Of a DNA stretch of 64,000 nt, positions 48,850-56,959 are shown piece by piece. The first letter of the stretch is position 1. The number at the start of each line of letters is the position of its first letter. A program made the position numbers and the translations under genes. The stretch is from positions 124,001-188,000 of the forward strand of contig NZ_ANBA01000018.1 of NCBI RefSeq assembly GCF_000341085.1, given 5' to 3'. The DNA is from Nocardiopsis ganjiahuensis DSM 45031 (GTDB taxonomy: Bacteria; Actinomycetota; Actinomycetes; Streptosporangiales; Streptosporangiaceae). Below the pieces are notes generated by a model, which had not been told where the DNA came from, did not search any database, and saw only the letters and a program-made list of their open reading frames with translations.

Positions 48850-51057
48850 GTGAGCACCTGGGACGAGCCGCTGCGCAAAGGACCGCTGGGCGGCAGGACG
48901 GCGAAGGCACTCGCCGACAAACTCGACCTGCACACCCTCGGCGACCTGCTGCGCTACTACCCGCGCCGCTACGACCGCCGCGGTGAGCTCACCGACCTCG
49001 CGCTGCTGCGCGAGGGCGAGGACGTCACGGTGCAGGCCGAGGTCCTGGACGCCCGGCGGCGCACCATCCCCGCCCGGCAGGGGCGCCGCCGCATGGACAT
49101 GATGGAGGCCACCGTCACCGACGGCACCGGCCGCCTGCACCTGACCTTCTTCAACCGCGGCTCCCACCACCAGAACACCCTCGTCCCCGGACGGCTGGCC
49201 ATGTTCTCCGGCCGGGTCTCCACGTTCAAGGGCCGCCGCCAGCTGGACCACCCCGAGTACGTGCTCCTCGAGGACGACGGTCTGGAGGGGGAGGCCGCCC
49301 GCGCCTACGCCAACGAGCTCATCCCCGTCTACCCGGCGGTGAAGGGCCTGGACTCGGCCACCATCGCCCGCTCGGTCGGGGTCGCCCTGGACTACGCGGT
49401 CGACATCCCCGACCCCCTGCCCCCGGAGCTGCGCGCCCGCAAGAACCTCCTCGGGGTCCACGAGGCGCTGCGGAAGATCCACCGGCCCGCCGACTGGCCC
49501 GACGTCGGCGCAGCCAAGCGCCGCCTGAAGTGGGACGAGGCGTTCGTCCTCCAACTGGCCCTGGCCCAGCGCCGCCGGCAGGCCGAGGAGCTGCCCGCCG
49601 TTCCCCGCCCCGGCGCGGACGGCGGCATCCTCGACGCCTTCGACGCCCAGCTCCCCTTCACCCTCACCGAGGGCCAGCAGGAGGTCGGCGACCGGCTGGC
49701 CGAACGGCTCGACGCCACCCACCCCATGCACTGCCTGCTCCAGGGCGACGTGGGCGCGGGCAAGACCCTGGTGGCCCTGCGCGCGATGCTGCGGGTGGTG
49801 GACTCCGGCGGCCAGGCCGTCATGCTCGCCCCCACCGAGGTCCTCGCCCAGCAGCACCACCGGTCCATCAGCGCGATGCTCGGGGCGCTGGGCCGGGCCG
49901 GGCAGATCGACGGTGCCGACACCGCCACCCGGGTCGCCCTGCTCACCGGTTCCATGAACACCGCGGGCCGCCGTGAGGCCCTGCTGGAGGCCGCCTCCGG
50001 TCAGGCGGGGATCGTCGTGGGCACCCACGCCCTCCTCCAGGAGCACGTCTCCTTCGCCGACCTCGGCCTGGTGGTGGTCGACGAACAGCACCGCTTCGGC
50101 GTGGAGCAGCGCGACGCCCTGCGGGAGAAGGCCCGGGACGGCCGCCCGCACGTGCTGGTGATGACCGCCACGCCCATCCCGAGGACGGTCGCGATGACGG
50201 TCTACGGAGACCTGGACGTGGTGGCGCTCACCCAGCTGCCCAAGGGGCGCGCCCCGGTCTCCACCCACGTCGTCCCCGCTCACGAGAAGCCGCACTTCCT
50301 CACCCGCGCCTGGGAACGCATCCGGGAGGAGGTCGGGCAGGGCCGTCAGGCCTTCGTGGTCTGCCCCCGGATCGGGGACGGGGCCGGAGGCGAGGCCGGT
50401 GACGAGGTCGACGCCCCGCCCGAGGACGCTCCCCCGGGAGCCCGCCCGCCGCTCGCCGTGCTCGACGTGCTCGCACGCCTGAAGGAGGGTCCGCTGGCGG
50501 ACGTGCGGGTGGAGGCCCTCCACGGCCGGATGGCCCCGGACGACAAGGACGCGGTGATGCGGCGCCTCTCCGCCGGTGAGACCGACGTGGTCGTCTCCAC
50601 CACCGTCATCGAGGTCGGCGTGGACGTGCCCAACGCCACAGTCATGGCGATCATGGACGCCGACCGCTTCGGGATCTCGCAGCTGCACCAGTTGCGCGGC
50701 CGGGTCGGCCGAGGTCAGCTGCCCGGACTCTGCCTGCTGGTCACCGAGTCCGAGGAGGGCGCCCCCGCACGCGAACGGCTGGCGGCGGTCGCCTCGACCA
50801 CGGACGGGTTCGAGCTCTCCCGCGCCGACCTGGAGATGCGGCGCGAGGGCGACGTGCTCGGCGACGCGCAGTCCGGGGCCCGGTCGAGCCTGCGGATGCT
50901 CACCCTGGTCAAGGACGAGGAGCTCATCGGGGAGGCCCGCGACGAGGCCACCGCCCTGGTCGCCGGGGACCCGGGCCTGGCCGGCCACCCGCCCCTCGCG
51001 GACGCCCTGGCCGCCCTGCTCCCGGAGGACCGGGCCGAGTACCTCGACAAGACCTGA
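48850..51057 (+). CDS. recG: ATP-dependent DNA helicase RecG
   Basis: RecG remodels stalled replication forks and Holliday junctions. The 735-residue protein has an N-terminal wedge/OB domain (to about residue 260) and two helicase domains. Walker A reads GDVGAGKT, the Walker B box VVVDEQHRFGVEQ, motif III TATPIPRT and motif VI HQLRGRVGRGQ. The C-terminal wedge-interacting region is complete. The start is taken as GTG 48850 because homology begins there (STWDEPLRK); an in-frame GTG at 48805 has a better GGAGG site and would add 15 residues. rsmD follows after 145 bp. Confidence 0.95.
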   Translation: MSTWDEPLRKGPLGGRTAKALADKLDLHTLGDLLRYYPRRYDRRGELTDLALLREGEDVTVQAEVLDARRRTIPARQGRRRMDMMEATVTDGTGRLHLTFFNRGSHHQNTLVPGRLAMFSGRVSTFKGRRQLDHPEYVLLEDDGLEGEAARAYANELIPVYPAVKGLDSATIARSVGVALDYAVDIPDPLPPELRARKNLLGVHEALRKIHRPADWPDVGAAKRRLKWDEAFVLQLALAQRRRQAEELPAVPRPGADGGILDAFDAQLPFTLTEGQQEVGDRLAERLDATHPMHCLLQGDVGAGKTLVALRAMLRVVDSGGQAVMLAPTEVLAQQHHRSISAMLGALGRAGQIDGADTATRVALLTGSMNTAGRREALLEAASGQAGIVVGTHALLQEHVSFADLGLVVVDEQHRFGVEQRDALREKARDGRPHVLVMTATPIPRTVAMTVYGDLDVVALTQLPKGRAPVSTHVVPAHEKPHFLTRAWERIREEVGQGRQAFVVCPRIGDGAGGEAGDEVDAPPEDAPPGARPPLAVLDVLARLKEGPLADVRVEALHGRMAPDDKDAVMRRLSAGETDVVVSTTVIEVGVDVPNATVMAIMDADRFGISQLHQLRGRVGRGQLPGLCLLVTESEEGAPARERLAAVASTTDGFELSRADLEMRREGDVLGDAQSGARSSLRMLTLVKDEELIGEARDEATALVAGDPGLAGHPPLADALAALLPEDRAEYLDKT

Positions 51058-51202
51058 ACCGGGGGCCTCCCCGGCCACGGGGCCCGTGCGGGCCGGGCTC
51101 CGAGGGGCTCGCGGGCGCACCTGTGATTCTCACCTCCCGGCGCCGGCGGCACGGCGGCCGGAACTGACCGGACGGAGCCCGGACCGCACTACCGTGGTGC
51201 CC

Positions 51203-51769
51203 ATGACCCGCATCATCGCCGGGGCCGCGGGCGGACGACGCATCTCCGTCCCCGACGGCCGCAACACCCGACCCACCAGCGACCGGGCCCGCGAGGCCCT
51301 GTTCGCCTCCGTCCAGTCCGACCTCGGCTCCCTCGACGGGCTCCGGGTCATGGACCTCTACGCGGGGTCCGGGGCGATCGGCCTGGAGGCCCTGTCGCGC
51401 GGGGCGGCGCACGCCCTGCTGGTGGAGGCCGACCGCAAGGCCGCCCAGGTGGTGAAGGGGAACATCGCCGCGCTCCGGCTGCCGGGGGCCGAACTGGCCG
51501 CCGACCGGGTGGAGCGGGTCCTGGCGCGGGGCGGCCTCGGCGCCCCCTACGACCTGGTGGTGGCCGACCCGCCCTACGCGGTCACCGACGAGGAGGTCGC
51601 CTCCGTGCTGTCCGCCCTGGTCGAGCACGGGTGGCTGGCCGAGGACGCGGTGATCGTGGTGGAGCGGTCCAAACGCGGCGCCGAACCGGCCTGGCCCCGG
51701 GGGATCGAGCGCGACCGCAGCCGCAAGTACGGCGAGGCGATCCTCTGGTACGCCCGCGCCACGAGTTGA
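51203..51769 (+). CDS. rsmD: 16S rRNA (guanine966-N2)-methyltransferase
   Basis: RsmD methylates G966 (E. coli numbering) of 16S rRNA on the 30S subunit using S-adenosylmethionine. The 188-residue protein starts MTRIIAGAAGGRRI, with the PTSDRAREALF segment near residue 31, the SAM motif DLYAGSGAIGLEALSRGA (about residues 50-67) and the catalytic VADPPYA motif near residue 120. The ATG at 51203 gives the normal N-terminus; no strong ribosome-binding site is seen. Its place between recG and coaD is conserved in actinomycetes. Confidence 0.94.
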   Translation: MTRIIAGAAGGRRISVPDGRNTRPTSDRAREALFASVQSDLGSLDGLRVMDLYAGSGAIGLEALSRGAAHALLVEADRKAAQVVKGNIAALRLPGAELAADRVERVLARGGLGAPYDLVVADPPYAVTDEEVASVLSALVEHGWLAEDAVIVVERSKRGAEPAWPRGIERDRSRKYGEAILWYARATS

Positions 51770-51981
51770 GGACGAACCGGTCGTACGTGACGTTTTCCGG
51801 CGCCCCGCGGGGGAACGTTCAGACGACCCGAACGGGGGTCGTGGGGTGAGGGCTGTCGTGTCCGTCCTGGGTGTGAATGCGGGCACTGGGGACCACTAAG
51901 CGGGTGTTGCCCGAATTGGTGTGCGGACCAGCCCCTACGATCGCGGTACCCGAGAGTAGTTCTTGAGAGGGGCGATCCACC

Positions 51982-52470
51982 GTGCGACGAGTCGTCTGTC
52001 CGGGGTCCTTCGACCCGGTGACCTACGGTCACATCGACATCATCGGTCGAGCCGCCAAGCTGTACGACGAGGTCACCGCCGCCGTACTCAACAACGTCAA
52101 CAAGCGGGGGCTCTTCACCGTCCCCGAGAAACTCGACATGCTCACCGAGGGCACCGCCGGGTTCGGCAACGTCCGGGTCAGCGAGTTCGACGGACTCCTC
52201 GTCGACTTCTGCCGGGAGAACGGCATCGACACCATCGTGCGCAGCCTGCGCTCGGTCAGCGACTTCGACTACGAACTCCAGATCGCGCAGATGAACTACC
52301 GGCTCTCCGGTGTGGAGACCGTCTTCATGACGGCCAACCCGGAGTACTCGTTCCTGTCGTCCAGCCTGGTCCGGGAGATCGCCCTGCACCGCGGCGACGT
52401 CTCCAGTCTGGTCACCCCCTACGTCCAGGGTCGCCTCGAGGAGAAGTACGCCGAACGCGCCCAGAACTGA
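51982..52470 (+). CDS. coaD: Phosphopantetheine adenylyltransferase
   Basis: CoaD adenylylates 4'-phosphopantetheine to dephospho-CoA, the penultimate step of coenzyme A synthesis. The 162-residue protein starts VRRVVCPGSFDPVTYGH with the T/HxGH nucleotide motif (TYGH, residues 14-17). The later SSSLVREIALHRGDVS segment (about 129-144) is the second family signature. GTG 51982 follows a GAGAGGGGCG site. The 212-bp gap upstream has no further gene. Confidence 0.95.
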   Translation: MRRVVCPGSFDPVTYGHIDIIGRAAKLYDEVTAAVLNNVNKRGLFTVPEKLDMLTEGTAGFGNVRVSEFDGLLVDFCRENGIDTIVRSLRSVSDFDYELQIAQMNYRLSGVETVFMTANPEYSFLSSSLVREIALHRGDVSSLVTPYVQGRLEEKYAERAQN

Positions 52471-52620
52471 GTGACGGGCGGGTTTTCGAGGCTGATTTGG
52501 GTGGTCGGGGACATGGTAGGTAGAATCTGGGTTTGACCATGGGCGTCGCCGGTCTTCGGCGTGCGCTCGGGCCGGTCAGCACCCTCGCGACAGTTCGGCG
52601 TCAAGCACGCCGGAGCGTGT

Positions 52621-53235
52621 GTGCCCGGCACCCGGAACTCTCCTGAAGGCGCGATCACCCTGACTCGTCTAGATCCCCGTGACCCGTACGTGGTCGACAC
52701 CCGCCAGCTGGGCCGCCAGCCGGGGTCGATGCGGACCGTCAACCGAATCGTGACCGTCCCCGAGGCGTTCGAGACGGCGATGGCCGGCGTGCCCAAGGGG
52801 CAGGAGATCGAGCTGGATCTGCGCCTCGAGGCGGTGATGGAGGGGGTCCTCGTCACCGGAACCGTTCGCGGCGGCCTCGCCGCGGAGTGCTCCCGCTGCC
52901 TCGACCCCCTGTCCGAGGAGCTGGAGGCCGGGTTCCAGGAGATGTACCGCTACGCGGCCGACGACGAAGAGAGCGTCGGAAGCGACGAGGACGCGGGCGA
53001 CGATGATGAGGACTACTATCTAGAGGGCGATCTGCTCGACCTCGGACCGGTGGTTCGAGACGCCGTCGTTCTCGCTCTCCCACTCTCACCGCTGTGCGGC
53101 CCGGACTGCCCCGGCCTGTGCGCCGAGTGCGGTGTCAAGATCGCCGACGCCGGACCCGATCACGGTCACGGCGACGGGGTCGACCCGCGTTGGGAAGCGC
53201 TCCGCGAGATCGCGGAGAAGCCCGAACAGCAGTGA
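52621..53235 (+). CDS. DUF177/YceD-family protein
   Basis: This ~204-residue protein of the YceD/DUF177 family is almost always encoded directly before rpmF, as here. The conserved part contains LAAECSRCLDPLSEELEAGF (about residues 80-99) and a C-terminal Cys cluster CGPDCPGLCAECG, so it may bind zinc. The family is implicated in 23S rRNA accumulation or ribosome assembly in E. coli and plants. A highly acidic stretch separates the two Cys regions. The start is unclear: GTG 52621 has a GGAG site, the frame is open to 52561, and similarity begins near residue 13. Confidence 0.85.
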   Translation: MPGTRNSPEGAITLTRLDPRDPYVVDTRQLGRQPGSMRTVNRIVTVPEAFETAMAGVPKGQEIELDLRLEAVMEGVLVTGTVRGGLAAECSRCLDPLSEELEAGFQEMYRYAADDEESVGSDEDAGDDDEDYYLEGDLLDLGPVVRDAVVLALPLSPLCGPDCPGLCAECGVKIADAGPDHGHGDGVDPRWEALREIAEKPEQQ

Positions 53236-53369
53236 GACCGTGAACCGATCGCGCGCGGTGCCCGCCGGGTACCGCTGACGACCGGAGCACACCCTCCCCG
53301 CCACAGCGCGCGGGGTGACCAGATAAGCGACCTCCCGCGACCGCGCGGGGGTGACCCAGGAGGATTGAA

Positions 53370-53546
53370 GTGGCCGTCCCGAAGCGGAAGATGTCGCGGA
53401 GCAACACCCGGACCCGCCGTTCCCAGTGGAAGGCGTCGCGCCCGGTGCTGGTCAACTGCCCGCGCTGCCGTGACCCGAAGCAGCCCCACATCGCGTGCCC
53501 GACCTGCGGCACCTACAACAACCGCCAGGTCACCAACCCGGCCTAA
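53370..53546 (+). CDS. rpmF: 50S ribosomal protein L32
   Basis: A 58-residue frame from GTG 53370 to TAA 53544-53546 encodes VAVPKRKMSRSNTRTRRSQW at its N-terminus, the hallmark of L32. Two Cys pairs (CPRC near residue 30 and CPTC near residue 43) mark the zinc-binding form. It has an AGGAGG site 6-7 bp upstream. It follows the DUF177 gene by 134 bp, the classical pairing, and is followed by a strong terminator. It is easy to miss because of its length and the GTG start. Confidence 0.96.
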   Translation: MAVPKRKMSRSNTRTRRSQWKASRPVLVNCPRCRDPKQPHIACPTCGTYNNRQVTNPA

Positions 53547-53602
53547 CCCGGAAGTGACAGGCTTCGGGTCCAGCACCCGATCCAGCACTCCCGAGCAGCT
53601 TC

Positions 53603-53631
53603 GGGGCGGAACCCTCTGAGGGTTCCGCCCC
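53603..53631. terminator. Terminator after rpmF
   Basis: A perfect 13-bp stem (53603-53615 with 53619-53631) with a CTG loop lies 56 bp after rpmF. The remaining ~280 bp before rnc shows no clear gene or structure. Confidence 0.85.
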
Positions 53632-53912
53632 ACTGTGCTTTCCGGGCGGGGGAGGCAGGGTTCTCCGGGGCCGGAGCGCCTTCGGGCAAGAGCGATAGAG
53701 TGATCTCGACAGACCCTGGGAACAACATGTTCCGCAGTACCCGACTCCGGTGATCCGGGTCCCGCACCGACTCCCGAGAATCGTGGTGTCCGCCGGGGGA
53801 GAAGAACGCTCCCGCGACGATCACCTCGTTTTCGAGCGTCCTGGCCGGGCCGAGGGACACCTCCACCCCCGCGTGCCGCACGTCGGCGCGCCCAACAGGG
53901 AAGCGAACTCGC

Positions 53913-54677
53913 GTGGCAAGCCAACTCTCCGTCTCCGAGGCCAAGTCGTTCCACCGTGCGATCGGCGTCGAGGTCGACCCCAAGATCCTGCTCCGTGCCC
54001 TGACCCACCGCTCCTACGCGTACGAGAAGGGCGGCCTGCCCACCAACGAGCGCCTTGAGTTCCTCGGGGACTCCGTGCTCGGGCTGGTGGTCACCGACAC
54101 CCTCTTCCGCAAGCATCCGGACCTGCCCGAGGGCCAGCTCGCCAAGCTGCGCGCCGCCGTGGTCAACATGCGCGCCCTCGCCGACGTCGCCCGCGGGCTG
54201 GGCATCGGCGAGTACATCCGGCTCGGCCGCGGCGAGGAGGGCACCGGGGGCCGGGACAAGTCCTCGATCCTCGCGGACACCCTGGAGGCCATCATCGGCG
54301 CGGTCTACCTGGACCGCGGCCTCGACGTGGCCTCGGAGTTCGTCCACCGCCTCTTCGACCCGCTCATCGCCACCGCCTCCGGGCTGGGCGCCGGGCTGGA
54401 CTGGAAGACCTCCCTCCAGGAGCTCACCGCGGCCCAGATGCTCGGCGTGCCCGAGTACCACGTCGACGAGAGCGGCCCCGACCACCAGAAGACCTTCCGC
54501 GCCACCGTCCGAGTGGCGGGGGAGAGCTACGGCCTGGGCGAGGGCCGCAGCAAGAAGGAGGCCGAGCAGCAGGCCGCGGAGTCCGCGTGGAAGGCCATCC
54601 GCGCCCGCGCCGACAAGGCCGCGGAGAAGGCCGCCGAGAAGGCCAAGGGCAAGACCAGCGGCCAGGGGCAGGGCTGA
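53913..54677 (+). CDS. rnc: Ribonuclease III
   Basis: RNase III cleaves double-stranded RNA in rRNA processing and RNA turnover. The 254-residue protein has the catalytic domain with the signature NERLEFLGDSVLG (about residues 45-57) and a second acidic site DTLEAIIGAVYLD near residue 122. The C-terminal double-stranded RNA-binding domain (about 160-230) ends with SKKEAEQQAAESAWKAI. A Lys/Ala/Glu-rich tail is added. GTG 53913 follows an AGGGAAG stretch. mutM starts 3 bp after the stop, so the two are co-translated. Confidence 0.95.
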   Translation: MASQLSVSEAKSFHRAIGVEVDPKILLRALTHRSYAYEKGGLPTNERLEFLGDSVLGLVVTDTLFRKHPDLPEGQLAKLRAAVVNMRALADVARGLGIGEYIRLGRGEEGTGGRDKSSILADTLEAIIGAVYLDRGLDVASEFVHRLFDPLIATASGLGAGLDWKTSLQELTAAQMLGVPEYHVDESGPDHQKTFRATVRVAGESYGLGEGRSKKEAEQQAAESAWKAIRARADKAAEKAAEKAKGKTSGQGQG

Positions 54678-54680
54678 GGG

Positions 54681-55535
54681 GTGCCCGAACTTCCCGAGGT
54701 CGAGGTGGTCCGGCGCGGCCTGTCCGAGCACGCCGTGGGGCGCGAGATCGGCAAGGTCGAGGTGCTGCACCCGCGTTCGGTCCGCCGCCACGTTCCCGGC
54801 CCCGCCGACTTCGCGGGCCGGCTGAGCGGTCAGACGCCCACCGCGGTCCGCCGCCGCGGCAAGTACATGTGGTTGGTGCTGGACAGCGGTGACATGCTCC
54901 TCGTCCACCTGGGCATGAGCGGTCAGATGCTGGTGCAGCCCGAGGACAGGCCGGACGAGAAGCACCTGAGGGTGCGGCTGCCACTGGCCGACGGCAACGA
55001 ACTGCGCTTCGTCGACCAGCGCACCTTCGGCCACCTGATGGTGGACCGGGAGGGCGAGCGCGCCGAGGTGCCGTCGTCGGTGGACCACATCGCGCTGGAC
55101 CCGCTGGACGGCGCGTTCGTCCCGGAGGAGTTCGTCCGGGCGCTGCGGGCGAAGCGGACCGAGGTCAAGCGGGCCCTGCTCGACCAGTCGCTGATCAGCG
55201 GGGTGGGCAACATCTACGCCGACGAGGCGCTGTGGCGGGCGCGGCTGCACTGGGCCCGTCCCACCCGCGGGCTGTCCAACGCCCAGGCGCTGGAACTGCT
55301 CGGCCACGTCACCGACGTGATGACCGAGGCCCTCGAGGTGGGCGGTACCACCTTCGACGGGCTCTACGTCAACGTCAACGGCGAGAGCGGCTACTTCGAG
55401 CGCGGGCTCAACGCCTACGGGCGCCGGGACCGGCCCTGCGGCCGCTGCGGGACGTCGATCGTGCGCGAGGCGTTCATGAACCGCTCGTCGTTCAGCTGCC
55501 CGAGCTGTCAGCGCGCCCCGCGCGGGCGCACCTGA
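54681..55535 (+). CDS. mutM: Formamidopyrimidine-DNA glycosylase
   Basis: MutM (Fpg) removes 8-oxoguanine and formamidopyrimidines and nicks the abasic site. The 284-residue protein starts (V)PELPEVEVVRRGL; removal of the initiator residue exposes the catalytic Pro, followed by the catalytic Glu. The helix-two-turn-helix region SLISGVGNIYADEALW (about residues 169-184) and the C-terminal zinc finger with CGRCG and CPSCQ are intact. It lies 3 bp after rnc. A GAGGGG site overlaps the rnc stop. Confidence 0.95.
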   Translation: MPELPEVEVVRRGLSEHAVGREIGKVEVLHPRSVRRHVPGPADFAGRLSGQTPTAVRRRGKYMWLVLDSGDMLLVHLGMSGQMLVQPEDRPDEKHLRVRLPLADGNELRFVDQRTFGHLMVDREGERAEVPSSVDHIALDPLDGAFVPEEFVRALRAKRTEVKRALLDQSLISGVGNIYADEALWRARLHWARPTRGLSNAQALELLGHVTDVMTEALEVGGTTFDGLYVNVNGESGYFERGLNAYGRRDRPCGRCGTSIVREAFMNRSSFSCPSCQRAPRGRT

Positions 55536-55643
55536 TCCAGCGGGCACAAACGCGCCCGATATGTCCGCTCAGATGCCTTGAAGGCCCTTTGTGGCGTGTC
55601 GGTGAGGAAAGTGTCGCCGTGAGGTAAGGGAGAGTTCGGGGCC

Positions 55644-55931
55644 GTGGGGAAAGAGGAAGAGCCCGTCCGGTTGACCGCCTGGGTGCGCGGCCGGGTCCAG
55701 GGTGTGGGTTTTCGCTGGTGGACGCGGTCTCGCGCTCTGGAACTGGGGCTGAGGGGTGCCGCCACCAACCTGGACGACGGTCGGGTCGAGGTCGTCGCCG
55801 AGGGCTCGCGGGAGAGCTGTGAGCGACTCCTGGGGCACCTGAGAAGCGGCAAAACACCCGGACATGTGGATTCCGTGATCGAACGCTGGGCTCGTCCCGG
55901 GGGTTCCTTCGACGGTTTCGTCGAGCGGTGA
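55644..55931 (+). CDS. acyP: Acylphosphatase
   Basis: This 95-residue enzyme hydrolyses acyl phosphates. The catalytic Arg lies in the VRGRVQGVGFRWWTR signature (about residues 14-28) and the catalytic Asn in AATNLDDGRVEVVAEG (about 46-61). GTG 55644 follows a GGGAGAG site. It is in the same orientation as mutM and smc, as in other actinomycetes. The following 360 bp hold no convincing gene; a TTGACC hexamer near 56151 may be part of the promoter for the next gene. Confidence 0.93.
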   Translation: MGKEEEPVRLTAWVRGRVQGVGFRWWTRSRALELGLRGAATNLDDGRVEVVAEGSRESCERLLGHLRSGKTPGHVDSVIERWARPGGSFDGFVER

Positions 55932-56295
55932 GTATGCTGGAAGGGTAACGCGGTTCGAACATCGACCGTGGGGCGGCGCGGCCGAGCAGTAGACGGGCGC
56001 CGTGACACACGGGGGACCACCGCGCGAGCCATGGGGCCGCGCATGCCGGCGTCGTCGCCGGGGGTGGATCACGTTCGTACCGTGCGCTACCACATGCCCT
56101 GGTTGTTTTTGCATGGCATGTGGCCGTTACGGACTGTTGTAATCCAATCTTGACCAGTGGCGCGCAGAGTGAGACTCTGGAGGACACACCGCGCATCTTC
56201 CGCCCGTGAAGTCGGCCCACACGTGGGACCGAGAAAAACACGGGGGCTCACATGCGCGCATCACAACTGGTCACTCAATGTGGAGGACCCACATC

Positions 56296-56484
56296 ATGGC
56301 GAAGGCTCTGTTTGGCCACGTCGGCGGATCCGACCCTCGTATGGTCTCGGAGATGCGACGTCTTCAGCAGCGGGTACGCGACCTCGAGGACGAGATCAGC
56401 CGTCTTCAGGCCCAGAACGACCAGCTCAGCATGGCCGTCTCCGACGTCGCCAGCGCGACCGACCGCGAGCCCGCGCTCGCCTGA
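56296..56484 (+). CDS. Small coiled-coil protein upstream of smc
   Basis: This 62-residue protein starts MAKALFGHVGGSDPRMVSEM and continues as one heptad-patterned helix (about residues 20-50: MRRLQQRVRDLEDEISRLQA, LxxRVxxLExEIxxLxxxN pattern). It ends in a short polar tail. ATG 56296 has a GGAGG site 9 bp upstream. I recall similar small coiled-coil proteins in actinomycetes, but no function. Coiled-coil pairing with itself or with a larger coiled-coil protein such as SMC is possible but not shown by sequence; ~475 bp and a hairpin separate it from smc. Confidence 0.8.
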   Translation: MAKALFGHVGGSDPRMVSEMRRLQQRVRDLEDEISRLQAQNDQLSMAVSDVASATDREPALA

Positions 56485-56551
56485 CTCCGTGTCGTCGTGA
56501 GGGGCCGGGAGCTCGTTCCGGACACGACACACCGTTGATGATCCACTGACG

Positions 56552-56580
56552 GGGACGCCGAACGCATCATCTGGCGTCCC
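56552..56580. terminator. Hairpin after the small coiled-coil gene
   Basis: An 8-bp stem (56552-56559 with 56573-56580) has a 13-nt loop. Competing GATGAT/ATCATC pairing is possible. The rest of the ~380-bp gap before smc contains pyrimidine-rich sequence (56690-56730) and no clear gene. Confidence 0.5.
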
Positions 56581-56959
56581 TGGCCGGATCACCAACAGAC
56601 GGCACCCGGTCCGCCCGTCTCCGGCAGCTTCCGAGACGTGTCGGTCAGACCCCGGTGTCGACCCGCATTCAGCCGTCCGCCGCTTTTTCTTTCCCTTCTC
56701 TTGCGGCTTCTTTTACCGTTGTACCCGGCGGGCTTTTACGCAACCCTCCGTGTCCGCCGGACATCCCCCTTCCTGAACCTCCCCGCGGAACCGCCCCTGC
56801 CCGGGGGCCGTTTCCTCCGGCCGGAGGCCACGGTGGCGCAGCTCATCGCCGCCGGGTGTCCCCAACGTCACCCTTCGGTCACCGCTTCATGGCACCCTTG
56901 TTGTCGGCCCCGTGGCGACCGCCCGTGGCGATACCGGTGACCGTCGCGGGAGGCGTGGG

